This document shows, piece by piece, positions 1 to 11,735 of a DNA stretch of 64,000 nucleotides. Source of the stretch: Piezodorus guildinii (Eukaryota > Arthropoda > Insecta > Hemiptera > Pentatomidae); assembly GCA_023052935.1 (NCBI GenBank), contig CM041292.1:173104900-173168899 (forward strand). Reading direction: 5' to 3'. How positions within the stretch are numbered: position 1 is the first letter of the stretch; each line of letters opens with the position of its first letter. Made by a program: the position numbers and the translations under genes. Below the pieces are notes generated by a model. That model ran no database searches. It was not told where the DNA came from and was given only the letters and a program-made list of their open reading frames with translations.

Positions 1-1875
1 AGAATTGTTTCCAGAATGTTTTCAATTAAAATAAAGATACTGTTTTTATTTAGTTGAATAATTTTCTAACGCATTATTCTTTTTATATATTACCTTTCAT
101 AAAAATCAAAATCCTGTATTTATAAAGGATTGTGTCCGAAAATTAATATCTTTTCTATTGCAGATTTTTTTTATTATTATCGAGAGAAATATATCAGTTT
201 TACTATACTATTTGTACTGTAATACGGTTACTATCAAAAGTGATTTTCCTAATGTTTCGTTATAATCTTGTTCCATCATCAACTTAATTCTCAGTAAATC
301 TAACTTTGTCAATTGCTTACATAAATAAATAAATAAGTAAAGTAAATAATAAATAAATAAAGTAAGTAATAGATAAATATATTGTTTATTATTTATGGAC
401 AAGTCTCTTTAGGATGGTCATTGGTAGTAGGGTATATATATACTAGATCAAAGGTTACTCCTAGATTCCTGCTGGTCGGGTAGAAATTGATAGGATTACT
501 ATTTTGGAACAGGATAAGGATATGTAGTACTGTTTTCAGAAGCTTATAGGATCCTATTACAATTGTTTTCGTTTTTTTTAAATATTTTTTTTCAACATAT
601 TTTCACTGTTAATTTTAGAATTTTGTTTCTATTTAAGACGGGAGACAAAATTTAGTTTTAGATAATTTATGAGGGCTTGAAAAAATTATTTAACATGAAT
701 GTTATTTATCTTCGACGTTAAATATTATTAGTGTCATCTTCTAAGCTGCACAGATGGAAACGGTCGATACTCGTTTAGCGAGAAGTCTTTTGGTCCTTGA
801 GCTGTTCCTAATTGCTTCCTGGTTAGGTGTTTAGAATAAATAGACTTCGCCTTAATTTTCCTTTGTATTTGGTTGTCAAGTGATGTTCCTCTTTACCACT
901 TAGTTACAGTGCCCTGCCCTCTCAACGAGGTATATTACTTCTTCAATTCGTTACTTGAATGGCATTCTAATGTGACTTTTAAATTTGTTAAATATACCCT
1001 TAGATGTGATACAGAGACTCCTTCTATCGAGAACATTATTGCATTTCCTTTTCTTAAGATTAAACTCAATGGCCTGATATACTGTCTCCTGGGACGTGCC
1101 TAGCTCTGTGGATATTTGGCAGTGTCTCCTGTTTTTTTTTTTAATGTCACTGATTTACTTGAAAGAACTTAGATCACTAAAATATCCTGAATCTTTACAA
1201 AAATCGAGGTCGTAGTTTATAATTGCTTTGAAATAAATAAAATAATTGTGTTTATTCTTTTTCCATCCTAAGGTTAATGCAGTATTATATTATATAGTAT
1301 TTAGGTGTATCTATAGGTTTTTGTAATGTCTCAGTGAAAAGAAAAATCATTGTTCATAATTATTAAAAATAGTCAATTCAATTTTCGTTTATCTTTTTCT
1401 GACATTTTATTAAGCGCTGCTTTGTTACAAGTTAATTAAATTCTGAGCAACCCACCCATATTATAATTAAATTTATGTTTAAATTATTGAAACATAATTA
1501 ATTCCTTTTAATTAAGTACTCTTTAGTTAAAATGAGAGCTAAAATTGATTTCCCCTCATGCTTTTATTGGCGACCTTTTCCTCGATACATTGGCCTAAAT
1601 GTATCGTAAGAACAATAGACTAAATAATTTTTGCAATTGCTTGCATGATTGGTTTTATGTTAAAGATTATTTGACAAATGTCTACGAAAAATATTTTTAA
1701 AGAATAAGAAAGGAAAAGGAAATTAAATGTTTCTATGACGATGTTGTAAACGTGTTCGTCATCGCTAATAGAGCTGGAGAAGAGTTAATTTAATAGTTCG
1801 ATATATTATATATATTACTATATATATTGGTATAATCTGATGAATTATGCTTGGTTGATATTATTTACTTTTTCA
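1..1875. other. AT-rich DNA without a recognisable gene
   Basis: Strongly AT-rich sequence with only short chance ORFs. On the minus strand around 960-1110 a short reading (ISTELGTSQETVYQAIEF) resembles a helix-turn-helix of a transposase. It is too short and isolated to name a family. Confidence 0.5.
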
Positions 1876-1985
1876 GAACGTACCTTATCGTGAACAACAG
1901 CCAATCAGAACTGAAAAAAGATTATAAAAAATATCTTTCTTCAGTTCTGATTGGCTCGCTGAAATTAGTGTTTTTCGTTAAGGCG
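1876..1985. repeat. Hairpin-forming MITE-like inverted repeat
   Basis: Two 24-bp arms at 1899-1922 and 1933-1956 are inverted complements with one mismatch and a 10-bp loop. The arm begins AGCCAATCAGAACTG. Weaker inverted similarity extends outward (CCTTATCG on the left against CGTTAAGG on the right). No coding capacity is present. It is probably a small non-autonomous DNA transposon or foldback relic. No target duplication was identified. Confidence 0.55.
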
Positions 1986-2714
1986 CATTTAAATTTGGAA
2001 GGTATTTAGCCAAAAGAATTTTTTTTTCATGCTTAATATTCATAGAAATTATTTTAATAATTACTCGATTCATAATAAGATTTTATGGTTTTTCGTTTAT
2101 TTAAAACGAATAAATAGAGGGAATAGCAAATAATTCCATTTTCTTTTATCTAACCACTGATGACTTCCTCCTTTCTTTACTTAGTTGTATTCCTAATTAA
2201 GCTCATGTTTACCTGACAACACGTCATACTGATTGATCGACTTAAAGGATTGGACGGCTAGTAGGATAGAGAACAGCCTAGTGGCCTAAAATCGATTTGT
2301 GGTTTAGGTCCCTTGGGTACCTAGCCGCATTCATCTGTGGCTTAGTCAAAGGGCCATATAGCAATTTGTTTTTAAAAATTTCGAGAAATATTACCATTCG
2401 TATGGTAGGCTAGGTTAGCGCTTGTACGGTAAATCAAGTGCCACGGTCTAAATACTCATTAATACCTTTTATGAGTTGTAATTTATTTTTTCCTTCCTTT
2501 TCCTGGTAAACTACATTGTGACTAGGTAATGATTTTATTTTGGAAGTCAGACCTTTAAGAATACCAGAAATGTCTCAAATAAATATTATATATTATACAA
2601 TATTAAATTAAATTGTTTGTTAATTTAGGGGGGAGGGGATTTATAAAAACAAAATTAAAATCATAGCTAAAAATAATTAATCAGGAGTTTTGCGAAATAT
2701 ATTTTAGTTTTTTT
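1986..2714. other. AT-rich intergenic DNA
   Basis: No ORF, RNA gene or repeat was recognised. The block near 2220-2350 is richer in G and C but matches nothing identifiable by eye. Confidence 0.5.
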
Positions 2715-2750
2715 CCGGTGTTTCGGCTCAAACATGTATGCCATCATCAG
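2715..2750 (-). other. Penelope-terminus / hammerhead-core-like motif
   Basis: On the minus strand CTGATGATGGC (2740-2750) is followed by GCCGAAACACCGG (2715-2727). GGC and GCC could pair as a short stem between a CTGATGA box and a GAAAC box. This is the order of conserved blocks in hammerhead ribozymes carried by Penelope-like element termini. A GUH-type cleavage site and an outer stem were not convincingly placed, so only the core resemblance is claimed. Confidence 0.35.
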
Positions 2751-3167
2751 GGCTGCAAACGTCAGAGCAACAAATGAGATACATATCATTAAAGTTCGGC
2801 AATGAAAAATAATTGTAACCAATTAATCGGTAATTGTTTGTAAATTATGGCTTAGATTTTTATTAGAAGTACTGATTCATAATTAATTACTTTTCTTAAA
2901 GGTATAGAGCATTTATAAAGTATGTGTAATATGTACCAGGTTTTATGTATTTATTGGTCCTATTATTTTAGGTAATCTTATAGCCTCGAAAACTTTTCTA
3001 TTTCAATTAATCAACGGTTTCTACATTATCAAAATTAAGTTTAAATTGTAAATTTGAGGAAAATTTAATAATAATAATTAAGGCTCGTCACATTGTACAT
3101 TAGAATTTTGATAAAGGTTTAACGCGTTTTCAAAGATGAAATGTAATCAACTTGACTTGTGTGACTT

Positions 3168-3201
<34 letters not shown>

Positions 3202-3370
3202 ATATATATATTTTTTTTTTTTAATAAGGTTTTTTGTTAATTTTGCATGTTTGATGCAATTATTTTCAGCCTATGTATTCTGTTTTATATTTGTTTACTT
3301 TATATCTACTCGATTATAGTTTTAGCTTTTATTGGCATTCCATCATTTTATTTTATGAAGTATAAAGTAT
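2751..3370. other. AT-rich DNA with an (AT)n tract
   Basis: No gene was recognised. A near-perfect (AT)n microsatellite occupies about 3168-3212 and is followed by a T-run. Confidence 0.5.
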
Positions 3371-3660
3371 AGGGTCGCAGTGGATAGAGCATTAGTCTAT
3401 TGTTATCCAGGGTCTTGGTTTGAATCCTGGTTGTGACAGAATATTATTTATTCTGCTAATCCATCTGTGAGGCGATCCTGGGGTATAGAAACTCTCTTGG
3501 GGCACGCCCAGCCACTATAATGTGGTTCTCTTAAAATGGAGAAATACCTTGTGACTGAGCTTGATCTCAGCCGAATCACCTCATTAGAATCAGCACGAAT
3601 CTCTATATGTACTGAGCTCAAGATCCTTCATGAGTGTATTGGTACAGGTTTTTTTTATTT
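3371..3660 (+). mobile_element. tRNA-derived SINE, family 1 (copy 1, diverged)
   Basis: The 5' head carries an A-box-like stretch (GCAGTGGATAGAGCA) and a B-box-like stretch (GGTTTGAATCC). The family body follows: CAGAATATTATTTATTCTG, then the 'ggggtat...gggcac...cccagcca' block, 'gccgaatcacctcatt' and 'gtactgagc...cttcatg'. It ends with GGTACAGG and a T-run. The same layout recurs at 13120, 24156 and, inverted, at 63109. This is the most diverged copy. No clear target duplication was found. Confidence 0.85.
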
Positions 3661-4245
3661 AAAAAATATATTTATGTTTAGATATAAAATTAAAAATATA
3701 TTATTTTCAGTTATCGGTATCTTCAATATATGTTAATATTCTTACTTCTTAAATTAAAATCTAATATCAATAAGTACAATCGAAAATCAACACATTAAAG
3801 AATAATAATAAATTAAATTAACTATACCTTTTGAAAATAAACAAATATTGCTCAATGGAATATGTCTACCTCTTGGAGAAGTGTCATGCAATGTCTTGTT
3901 GTTCCAACAATTCCTGGCATTTTAAACGAATAGAATATTTAGTATTGTTTATAACTAATTACATAATTCAAACAAAGTATTAATTTAAATAAACTTTATT
4001 AACCTTAAACATTAAAGCATGGTTTGAAGCCAACAACTGGAACAATCTGATATTTTAAACTCCTAAACTAGTGATTTATTTAACTAGACTTGCCACATAT
4101 ATTAAAAAAATGCCGAAACAATTATTTTTATTAACATTATTTTTATTTCCTTAAATTTAGTTAGCATTATCAATAGTTATAGAATGAGACCTAACTAATA
4201 AATAATATAGAGTAATTATTAATAACTTCCTTTTCCATAATCGAA
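3661..4245. other. AT-rich DNA, no feature seen
   Basis: Low-complexity AT-rich sequence with no supported ORF or repeat. Confidence 0.5.
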
Positions 4246-4609
4246 GGCTGTCATAAACCAGCTACCTAGAAAAATGACAGACCAAGTACCGACAAAGAAC
4301 ACATACCTGTACTTAGGGCCCAACACCTGGAGGTACTTGCTTTGAACCCATGCCGAATCCTTATCCCCTCTACAAAACCTTGCTTATATATACCCTTTGA
4401 TCCTCAAAACTCATCACTCTAGTTGTAACATTTACTTGTGTCACACTCATAGAAGGAGACCTCGGAATGTACACTTGTAGTCAGTCACCCTAACTCCTCA
4501 GCACAGTTTATTGTATTCTGAATATCTATTTTGTTCTGATAATAAAAGCAGTATTTTAATATCATCACTGTGTGTGATTCATTAACTAATGATAGTTATG
4601 ATAGCAACA
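4246..4609 (+). mobile_element. Putative solo LTR
   Basis: A 364-bp GC-richer island lies in AT-rich surroundings. It has a TATA-like box (TATATATA about 4385), an AATAAA signal at 4541-4546, and ends (GCTGTCATAAAC / GTTATGATAGCAACA) that are roughly inverted complements, as in LTR termini. No coding region is attached. It reads like a solo LTR of a BEL- or Copia-type element. The left end is eroded and no target duplication was recognised, so the family is not assigned. Confidence 0.45.
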
Positions 4610-4754
4610 TACTTCCTAAATAACAAACCCTAAAAATACGAAACACATTTCTTTTATTAGTGATACAATTCTAATGAATTAATAGAATAAATTGTTATCT
4701 TAGCGCGCTGTCTCAATTGGAGTTAGTTATATATCTGTGACTGGAAAAGGATAC

Positions 4755-5022
4755 TTAACTGACTTTAGGACTTGGTTTTTCAGTGAAGTTCTTGCTCGGA
4801 GAGCTGTGATGGACGTGTTGTGATCCATCGTTTTTGTCCCCAGTCCCTTGAACTAGGGCTGCGGCAGCTCCTGATAAGAACGAGCCAATCCTTCCAGTCG
4901 GCAAAAAGGTCTCTTCCTCTCTGAGGGTGACAATAACACCCTCCACGATAACTAACATCAGGCTCTGTTCTAAATATAAAGTGGACATCTTATTGTGTTC
5001 CAGCACGCGTGCATGTACACGT
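4755..5022 (-). CDS. Candidate terminal exon or short unassigned ORF
   Basis: The minus strand is open from an acceptor-like site (...AAATTATGACAG, exon from 5022) to a TAA at 4755, about 88 codons. A second acceptor-like site (TTGTCACCCTCAG) lies inside. The C-terminal part is rich in G, S, K and P and looks less AT-biased than random frames nearby. I do not recognise the product. It could be the last exon of a host gene on the minus strand, possibly linked to the exon-like stretch at 7205-7419, although the reading phases do not obviously join. Confidence 0.2.
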
Positions 5023-5738
5023 CTGTCATAATTTTAGTCAACATTATGAATAACAAGGATTGTTATGTTTAAACTATAAATTATTTCGCTTTGACATTTG
5101 AAATATATGTAGAGATGCACATAGCGGACTAACTTTAGGGCTTATACTGTAATAAAATTTCTAGTTTTGTATCTTGTCCCTCTTTTAATTTTATATAATG
5201 CAAATAAATCATAATCTCTCATTTTTTGTTTTATTCTATGTCTTGACACACGTTTTTCAAGCAGCAGAGATAGATTACCTTAGTGTGAAGAAACTCTTTG
5301 TGTCTTGGGTTAACCTCTCTTGTAAATCAAAAATGTCATTTGAAGCTCAAAGGACAGTTCACATGTTATCAGCCGCCATGTCAGGTACACGACGGCTTCA
5401 TTTGCGTAGTGTATTTTTTAAGATTGAAAGATGAGCTACTGAAAATGGAGCTTTGTATCAACGAAGGAATAACCAAAATTCTCGTTTTAAGGAAGAAAGA
5501 GCTCGCCAAATAATTACATCATTATCTCATGGAAAACTGTAATTTTCAAGGAGTAACTAATTTTACCAAAAATGAATTTTATATGCTTCAAAGATAAGGA
5601 GATGACAGCTTTAATGCCTGCTAATATAGCTAATTCCTCTCCCTCGCAAGCTATTTGAAAATTAGGATTGGAGTCGTACAACGAAGTTAAAGCTACAGAA
5701 GACTATGCATATACAAGCCAGTCGCTTCGTGTGCATGC

Positions 5739-5861
5739 GAGACTATGTATCTTAGGAAGGCAACGTCAGAACGTATAGATGGTTTCGAACGCAAGGTCCT
5801 AACACAGATAGGAAGGAGGGCAATAACTGAAGGAAGGAGTTACACTCTTACGTACTATTAA
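5739..5861 (+). pseudogene. RTE/CR1-like LINE ORF2 C-terminal scrap
   Basis: A 40-codon reading contains ETMYLRKATSERIDGFERKVL, a pattern found near the C-terminus of many LINE ORF2 proteins (an ET-W/M-x-L ... FERKVLR motif just before a zinc-binding tail). It stops at TAA and the next frames are broken. Neither LINE end is visible. The clade call rests on this one short motif. Confidence 0.4.
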
Positions 5862-6170
5862 GAAATCAGTGCTTATGCTTAACTAATGTTTTTGGTGTGA
5901 AAGAGTTCAAAATCTAGTGGCAGTGTCGCAGAGCGAGAATTGCTAATAGATGTTAATATGTGTTAAAGCTATTAAGAAATAAGGAATAACAAACTCTTCC
6001 TAATTTGGGTTAAGTATAATAAATACCTACCGCATTCCCCGTGGAAGCTTTAAAATTTATGATTTAATATCATTGAAGATTAAGAGAAGTGGTTGAATTT
6101 AAATTTAAGTGCTCCTCCTTACTAAAGTCAATAAAATTTTAAATAAACTCTACATGGTTAAATAAAAAAC
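5862..6170. other. AT-rich DNA, no feature seen
   Basis: No ORF or repeat is supported in this interval. Confidence 0.4.
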
Positions 6171-7041
6171 TTATTTATTTATTTGTTATTCCGCACCTGC
6201 CCTTTCAGGTCATTAGCGGGTCTTGATTTACTAGGTTTATATAGATTTAAACAGACCAATGTATCTAAAAAACTCCAAAAGTCTTAAAACTGTGTCCTCA
6301 TCATTTCTTAGTGCTTCTTTTAAGTTTGGAGGTATGTTATGTCTTGTTCTGGTGTCAGTGTACAGTGTGCATGATGTCGCGATGTGTTTTATGGTCATTG
6401 TTGGTTACATGTGTCACAGAATGGCGGGTCCAGGCCTCTTATTAAATATCTGTGGGCAAAGGCTGTATGTTCTATCCTCAGCCTTGCTAGCACTACCTCT
6501 TCCTTTCTACTTTTGCTGCATGATGAATTCCAAGGAGATACTTCTTGCTTTATCTATTTCAGCTTAGTACTGGAAGTAGTCCATTCAGTTTGCCATTTGT
6601 TAATAATGACCTTGTTTGTTAATAATGTTGGTTATGATTACATTTTCAGTCCCAGGTTCATTCAGCCTCGTCCTGTTTGCTTCCTTATCAGCTACATCGT
6701 TTTCCACAATACCGCAATGTGACGAAACCCATACAAGTACTTTTTTATTGAAATTTTCTTTCGATTGCCAAATACAATTAGTTATTTCCCTTACTAGGGA
6801 ATTGTTTGATTTCGTATCAGCGATTGCTTTTAGTTAACTTGATGGGTCCGTCACTATGAGCTAGTAGTTGTCATTCATTGAATTGACTAGCTCCAAGGCT
6901 TTATGTATTGCTTGCTATTGATAAACAGAAACAGTTCTCCAGTAAATATGCTGTTCATTCCGGGCAATACGAACCTGAGATTAATTGTCCCACTTATCAC
7001 AATCAACTTCATCACTTAGTTTTGATGCATCCGTAAATATT
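6171..7041 (-). mobile_element. 3' fragment of an I-type LINE (RNase H and C-terminus)
   Basis: Read on the minus strand this is the 3' part of a LINE ORF2 with an RNase H domain. FTDASK (first catalytic Asp) opens it near 7040. WVSSHCGIVENDVADKEANR (His and last Asp) lies near 6680. A zinc-binding-like tail and IPPNLKEALRNDEDTVL follow. The frame is interrupted by many stops and shifts. The 3' end has a small hairpin (GACCTG...CAGGT) followed by a TAAATAAATAA tail, as expected for I-superfamily elements. It resembles the longer element at 28058-34114 in layout but is a different, older copy. Confidence 0.8.
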
Positions 7042-7204
7042 ACAGAAAAATTATTATATTTTACTTTCAATTCTAAAAAATAGTTTTTTTTTTTTTTATG
7101 ATGACACGATCTTCAAAATATTTTCCTCTTTTTGTATGGGTAGTGTCTATTCGGATATAATTCTTATCCCATGAATAGAATAGTAAGTTTAAAATATTAC
7201 TTAC

Positions 7205-7419
7205 GGTTATCTTTAAATCCTGCAAAAGATGGCTTTCTTTCTTTGATGCAAATTTTATGATTATTTTCATTCATATCGGATGCAGTAAGGAGTTCGTAGT
7301 AACGATGGTTATTTACTTCCGGGGATTGTTTCTCAGTAGTTTTAGATTCTTCACCTCCGACACGGGTAAAGTTGAAAGACATCTTGTGCTTAACGTAATA
7401 GGCCAAAGCAGTCGATTAC
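7205..7419 (-). CDS. Candidate host first coding exon (unassigned)
   Basis: On the minus strand a good acceptor (TATTTCTTACAG) precedes 7419. An ATG in acceptable context (AAGATGT) sits at 7382-7380. The frame stays open for 59 codons and ends at AACC followed by the donor GTAAGT at 7204. The peptide starts MSFNFTRVGGEESKTTEKQS, is hydrophilic and balanced in composition, and lacks the F/L/I/K/N bias of random AT-rich frames. An in-frame TAA lies just inside the acceptor, so the ATG would be the true start, with the upstream bases as 5' UTR. I do not recognise the protein. No continuing exon could be joined with confidence. Confidence 0.3.
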
Positions 7420-8723
7420 CTGTAAGAAATACTGTTAAAATGCTCTTTGTTATATTAATAACTCTGTCTTTAAAAAATGTTAACTCGAGTACTTTTACAT
7501 TTTTAAGGAATTAATAAAATCTAAAATGATAATGAGAGCAATCGATGATACGATTTTGGCCCTTACAACACATTACCTAAGTAGCCAAGAAAATGGTTAA
7601 GAAACCCAGAGAAATTTACATCTACTGAAACTTTTTGCGCGCTAGGAATGTTAAAAAGGAGTCTCACGCTTAATTATTTAATAATTTCTCGTATTGTCTT
7701 ATCACTGGATTACTTGTGAAAATTTCGATCATGTAATCATTGGCCTTTTTGTAATTTATTTTTTCATATCCTCAAAAGTCAGATATAGCGGCACAAACTA
7801 AGAGATAGGTCAACGAAGTCTCTTAACCATAAGTGAACATAGGAGTTCTATGGCGCCACCTCTCTCCTCGCTCGGACAGTCGGGTTGCGATGTCTTCGTC
7901 ATGGTACGCTTCTCTAGTATCGTAGCCTAGTAGGTAGTATGCTGACATGAGATGGTCGACAGAGGCTACCTCAAATAAAGAACAGGTCATGGTTCAACCC
8001 TCATCTGGATGTGAATTCCCAACCAACTGCGCCGGAGTACCCACCTCCTTGGTGAGCTTAAGTGATGAAAAGACCTTTGGACTTAACTTCCCGGCAACAC
8101 GAGAACAAAATTCTGCGTATCTGACTGTCAGAGTGTCCAAATCCGGAGCAGTCATAACTGAGTTCTTAAATTCTTTTTTGCCTAGTGCAACTTAGGTAGA
8201 TCTAAATCCTGAAAGCTACCTAGATCAAAATCAATTTGCGTACTATTAGTCCGGAGGACTCCATGATTGTAACAAAGTAGAAGATTTTGATGTACGCGAA
8301 AATAGTAAAGTGCGACTACACCATCACGCATACCAGGCACTCCGGTTGGAAAGCAATTTTATATGTTGATCTGTGTAACTTCTTTGTAGCTTAACTGGGT
8401 GTGTCCCTTCAACTCAAACAAATACACACCCATCAGTGACACAACGTCCCAACTGATCAATTCCTACAGCCAGAGGTAGAAGAGCACTAGGAAATAAGGT
8501 GGAGGCACGAAGGTATTTATCGTGCTAATGGTAACTGTCGTGTGACATATACTGGGTACCAAGAGCGCTGAAGAATAACTTAGCTTTTAGTTGCCATTCG
8601 GTAACACACAGGACCGTTTGAAGGTCGGATTTTTCCGGGCTGGGATTGGGTGCAGGTGGTATCTTACTCGCAACATAAAATGTGCGAACAACGTTGTAAC
8701 GTCAGCTTTTCTAGTCAGACGAA
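7420..8723. other. Unassigned region with a possible SINE head
   Basis: Near 7926 TAGCCTAGTAGGTAGTATGC looks like a tRNA A-box. At about 7988 GGTTCAACCCT resembles a B-box. The spacing is wide, so a diverged tRNA-derived SINE around 7915-8200 is possible but unproven. The rest holds no recognised gene. Confidence 0.3.
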
Positions 8724-9795
8724 CTTATCCATCTTGGGCAACATCCTAGAAAAACTCATTTTGAAACGCCTTTATCCTAGAAATGAATCACGTAATTCCT
8801 GACCATCAGTTTGGATTTTGGACATACTATTCTACAATTCACCAATGCCACCGTGTGGTGGATTTTGTATCCTCCACATTTGAGCGCGGAATGTATTGCA
8901 CGGACGCTTTTCTCGACGTGGAACAAACATTCGTCTCAGTCTGACACCCAGGTTTTTTTTATATACTCCGTCAATTCCTTCTCGCTGCATACTTCCTGAT
9001 AATTCGTTCCTACCTTACTGATAGAACCTTAAATGTAAATGATAACTTTTCCTATTCTTCCATATTTTCTCATTCTGCAGGTGTACCTCAGAGTAGTATC
9101 TTAGGTTCCATTCTTGCACTGTCCTCACAACTTACACGGATAACACTTGTGTGTTATCCGTCCATAATGATCCCACCGCTGAATCTCCTTCAACTCGAGC
9201 AACCCTTCAGTCCTACACCACAGCCATCAGAATAGAAGGACTAAAAGATACCCTATAAAATCCCACCAAATTACCTTTACCCTTCGTCGCAAACCGACAA
9301 CCTCCTGCCCCATAGTATTCTTTAATAACCCACTCATACCTGTTAAACAAATCCGATACCTAGGACTCCATCTTGACAAGCGTCTTACATGGAATCCTCA
9401 CGAAACTGCCTATAGATACCGGTTACTACAAGAGTTAGTCGACAAACGTTCAAAACTTGCAATTCATTACAAAAAGCTCATTTATGTTACCGTCATCAGA
9501 CCCATCTGGACATATCGAATAGCTTTGGGGCTCTACTAAGCCGTCTAATTCCTCTCGCATCCAATCCTTACAATCCAAAATCCTAAATGCTCCTTATTTC
9601 GTCACAAATAAAATCATCCATAACAACCTTAATATCCCATTTGTTGCAGACCTTTCTCGTATCAGATATACCACTTTTAATGCCGAACTCTCTACCCATA
9701 TAAACCCTCTTGTCAGCTACCTATCAACCTCACATATTCCTGATATCCCTCCAAGGCGAATGAAAAGAAGATGGCCTCGGGATCTACTTACTTAG
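8724..9795 (+). pseudogene. Jockey-clade LINE reverse transcriptase relic
   Basis: A decayed ORF2 is readable across shifting frames: ILEKLILKRL and QFGFRT (fingers) near 8750-8820; a 'DAFLDVEQTF' block (motif A region) near 8910; SAGVPQ..ILG near 9075-9110; IRYLGL.LDKRLTWNPH near 9350-9400; and the terminal block PPRRMKRRWPRDLL just before TAG at 9793-9795. The catalytic ADD box region has been lost or scrambled. The C-terminal block closely matches that of the minus-strand Jockey copy at 48284, so the two belong to related lineages. AT-rich 3' UTR follows to about 9930. The element is 5'-truncated. Confidence 0.85.
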
Positions 9796-9930
9796 ATAAG
9801 CATCGAAGTTCTACCGCTGGGTAGTTTCTTCACAAGCCTTTCACGCCCTTTATTATAATTCAACACTTTTACTTATTTATGTTTATATACCGTTGTAAAA
9901 TTTAATAAAATATAAATAAAAAATAACTTT

Positions 9931-10521
9931 TTTCTAAGAAGGGTTATGTTGCCAAGTTCAGCTATTTTTTGGATTTATTTAAATGCAATTTACGGCTGGA
10001 TTTACATCAAATTATTTTTGTGAAAAATATATAAATAAGGGACTGGAGTTAATAAATGTAGTAGTGTTGAAGTGAGGTTGGTAATGACTGTTGGAGAGTG
10101 GTTGCGGTGGATACAAAACCACTACAAATTGCAGATGACATAAAAATAAGGACTAGTACCGTGGGTGTGAGGGGAGGGGAATTCTTGATTTATGATGTTT
10201 TCAGGAGCCGAGAGTAACTCGGGCACTTCGCTCCTGTTCACGGTCCGGCCACCACTACCTTTATAAATTCTCTTCCTCGACCCCGCTTCTTTTTTATTGT
10301 TTTGTAGGAACATTGTGGAGGGCTATGCGTTTCATTGTTTTCTTATTCTTGTTCTACTAAGCTGTTATGGTTAAATGTATTCCTATGCAGAAGGAACAAC
10401 TCCTGTTCCCACAGGCAGCCATCCACTAGGATCTAATGTTTGTTAGTTTATTTATTTTTCGTTACTTTATGCTACTATGGCTAATTGGACGATGATTTTG
10501 AATGAAGTGAGGCTTATAGCT
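9931..10521. other. Intergenic DNA, no feature seen
   Basis: The stretch at 10120-10320 is somewhat GC-richer and carries short ORFs in both directions. None resembles a known protein. Confidence 0.4.
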
Positions 10522-10529
10522 GTAGACAT

Positions 10530-10741
10530 TAGGGGTGGGCATTATCGAATGACGATTATCGGATCATTCGATTATTTCAATCATTCTAATTAATCGATTA
10601 TCGGATTAATCGGTTTAGATAAGCGAATGATCATTCGAACTGAACAGTTTAACGATTATAAGGAGCTCGGATAATCGAACGACCTTTTTTTTTTTTTTTA
10701 ATTATATGGATATGACGATCATTTGATTATGCCCACCCATA
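10530..10741. mobile_element. hAT-type MITE with 8-bp target duplication
   Basis: A 212-bp element starts TAGGGGTGGGCATTATCGAA and ends ...GATTATGCCCACCCATA, giving inverted termini of about 20 bp with a few mismatches. It is flanked by GTAGACAT (10522-10529) and GTGGACAT (10742-10749), an 8-bp duplication with one mismatch. The 8-bp duplication and the TAGGGGTGGGCA-type end are hallmarks of hAT elements. The interior is repetitive (ATTATCGGAT/ATCATTCGA) with no coding capacity, so it depended on a transposase elsewhere. Confidence 0.85.
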
Positions 10742-10749
10742 GTGGACAT

Positions 10750-11099
10750 AGCCCTCAGCTGATTCTTCAGATCTTCGCATTCCTTGTTTTTTCAATTCAT
10801 TTCGGAAATATTCAGTTTGGTTTTTCCAGTTTTTCTTAACCTGTTATTCTGTAACAAATACGTAAAACATTGACATTATCTTTTTATTGATTGATTGAAA
10901 TTTATAAATGATTCGTTAAAAAGTGGTAAAAAGTTAAAATAAAAAATATCAAGTATATATAATGGGCCTTCAAAAACAGCTTTTATGATATCAATAGTTA
11001 TTTGCTATTTCATTTTTTTTTTATACTGAAGAATCGTATCGCTCTTACATTTTAGCCCTGGCGTCACAACTGTATCCATAATAATAAAAGATGCTTGAG
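10750..11099. other. AT-rich DNA, no feature seen
   Basis: No supported ORF. It may include eroded 5' parts of the Harbinger relic that follows. Confidence 0.35.
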
Positions 11100-11735
11100 A
11101 AGTGATACGGAATTTACTCCGAAAAGATTTTTTACCAACACCAAATACTGAAATAAGTTAAGTTAGTGCTGAAATTTTTTGGGGAAATAGAGTTTTTATA
11201 ACTGCATTGCAGCAATAGATGGGAAACACATTGAAATCAAATGTTCATCCCACAGTGAGTCAAAATTCTTTCATTGATAAACATTATTTTCAATATCTAT
11301 ATAGGCTTCAGTTGATGCCAATGAAAATGTTTTAGTGATTGGCATTGATAGAGTAGAAAGACATATTGATGCTGGCCTTTTTTGGACATGAAATTTATAC
11401 AAACCTTTAGAACAGAAAAAATTAAGTATTCCACCTCCGGCAGTTCTATCGTGAACATCAATATCAGTCCCTCATGTAATAATAGGAGATGTGGGTTTCC
11501 CTCTTTCTCCATACCTCATGAGGCATTTTTCTCGAAGGCGTCTGAATTAGGAAAAAGAATCTATAATTATAGATTAGTAAGGGTTGAAGAAGTCCCAGCG
11601 TTGAATGCAGCTCAGCCATTATAGTTAATAAATGGCGAGTTTTGCTCGAATCTATTGAAACAAATGTGAAAACTGTAGTTTCTATAGTGAAAGTAGTATG
11701 TGTGTTGAACGATTACATTTAAGAAAAAAAATCAA
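11100..11735 (+). pseudogene. PIF/Harbinger transposase (HARBI1-like, DDE_Tnp_4) relic
   Basis: In broken frames the DDE nuclease is readable: CIAAIDGKHIEI (first catalytic Asp) near 11200-11235; ASVDANENVLVIGIDR near 11309; a GLFW..NLYKPLEQKKLSIPPP stretch near 11372-11440; VIIGDVGFPLSPYLMR (second Asp) near 11475-11525; and IETNVKTVVSIVKVVCVLND near 11655-11720 at the C-terminus. Several stops and frameshifts make it non-functional. The usual Myb/SANT- or MADF-like companion gene is not seen nearby, and no terminal inverted repeats or TTA/TWA target duplication were recognised. Confidence 0.8.

Noticed and set aside
873..1103. Plus-strand 76-codon ORF near the window start
   Set aside because: No motif was seen. 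The minus strand shows a weak helix-turn-helix-like reading instead, so the plus ORF is likely a shadow.
6259..6837. Three overlapping plus-strand ORFs at 6.3-6.8 kb
   Set aside because: They are antisense to the RNase H and C-terminal region of an I-type LINE.
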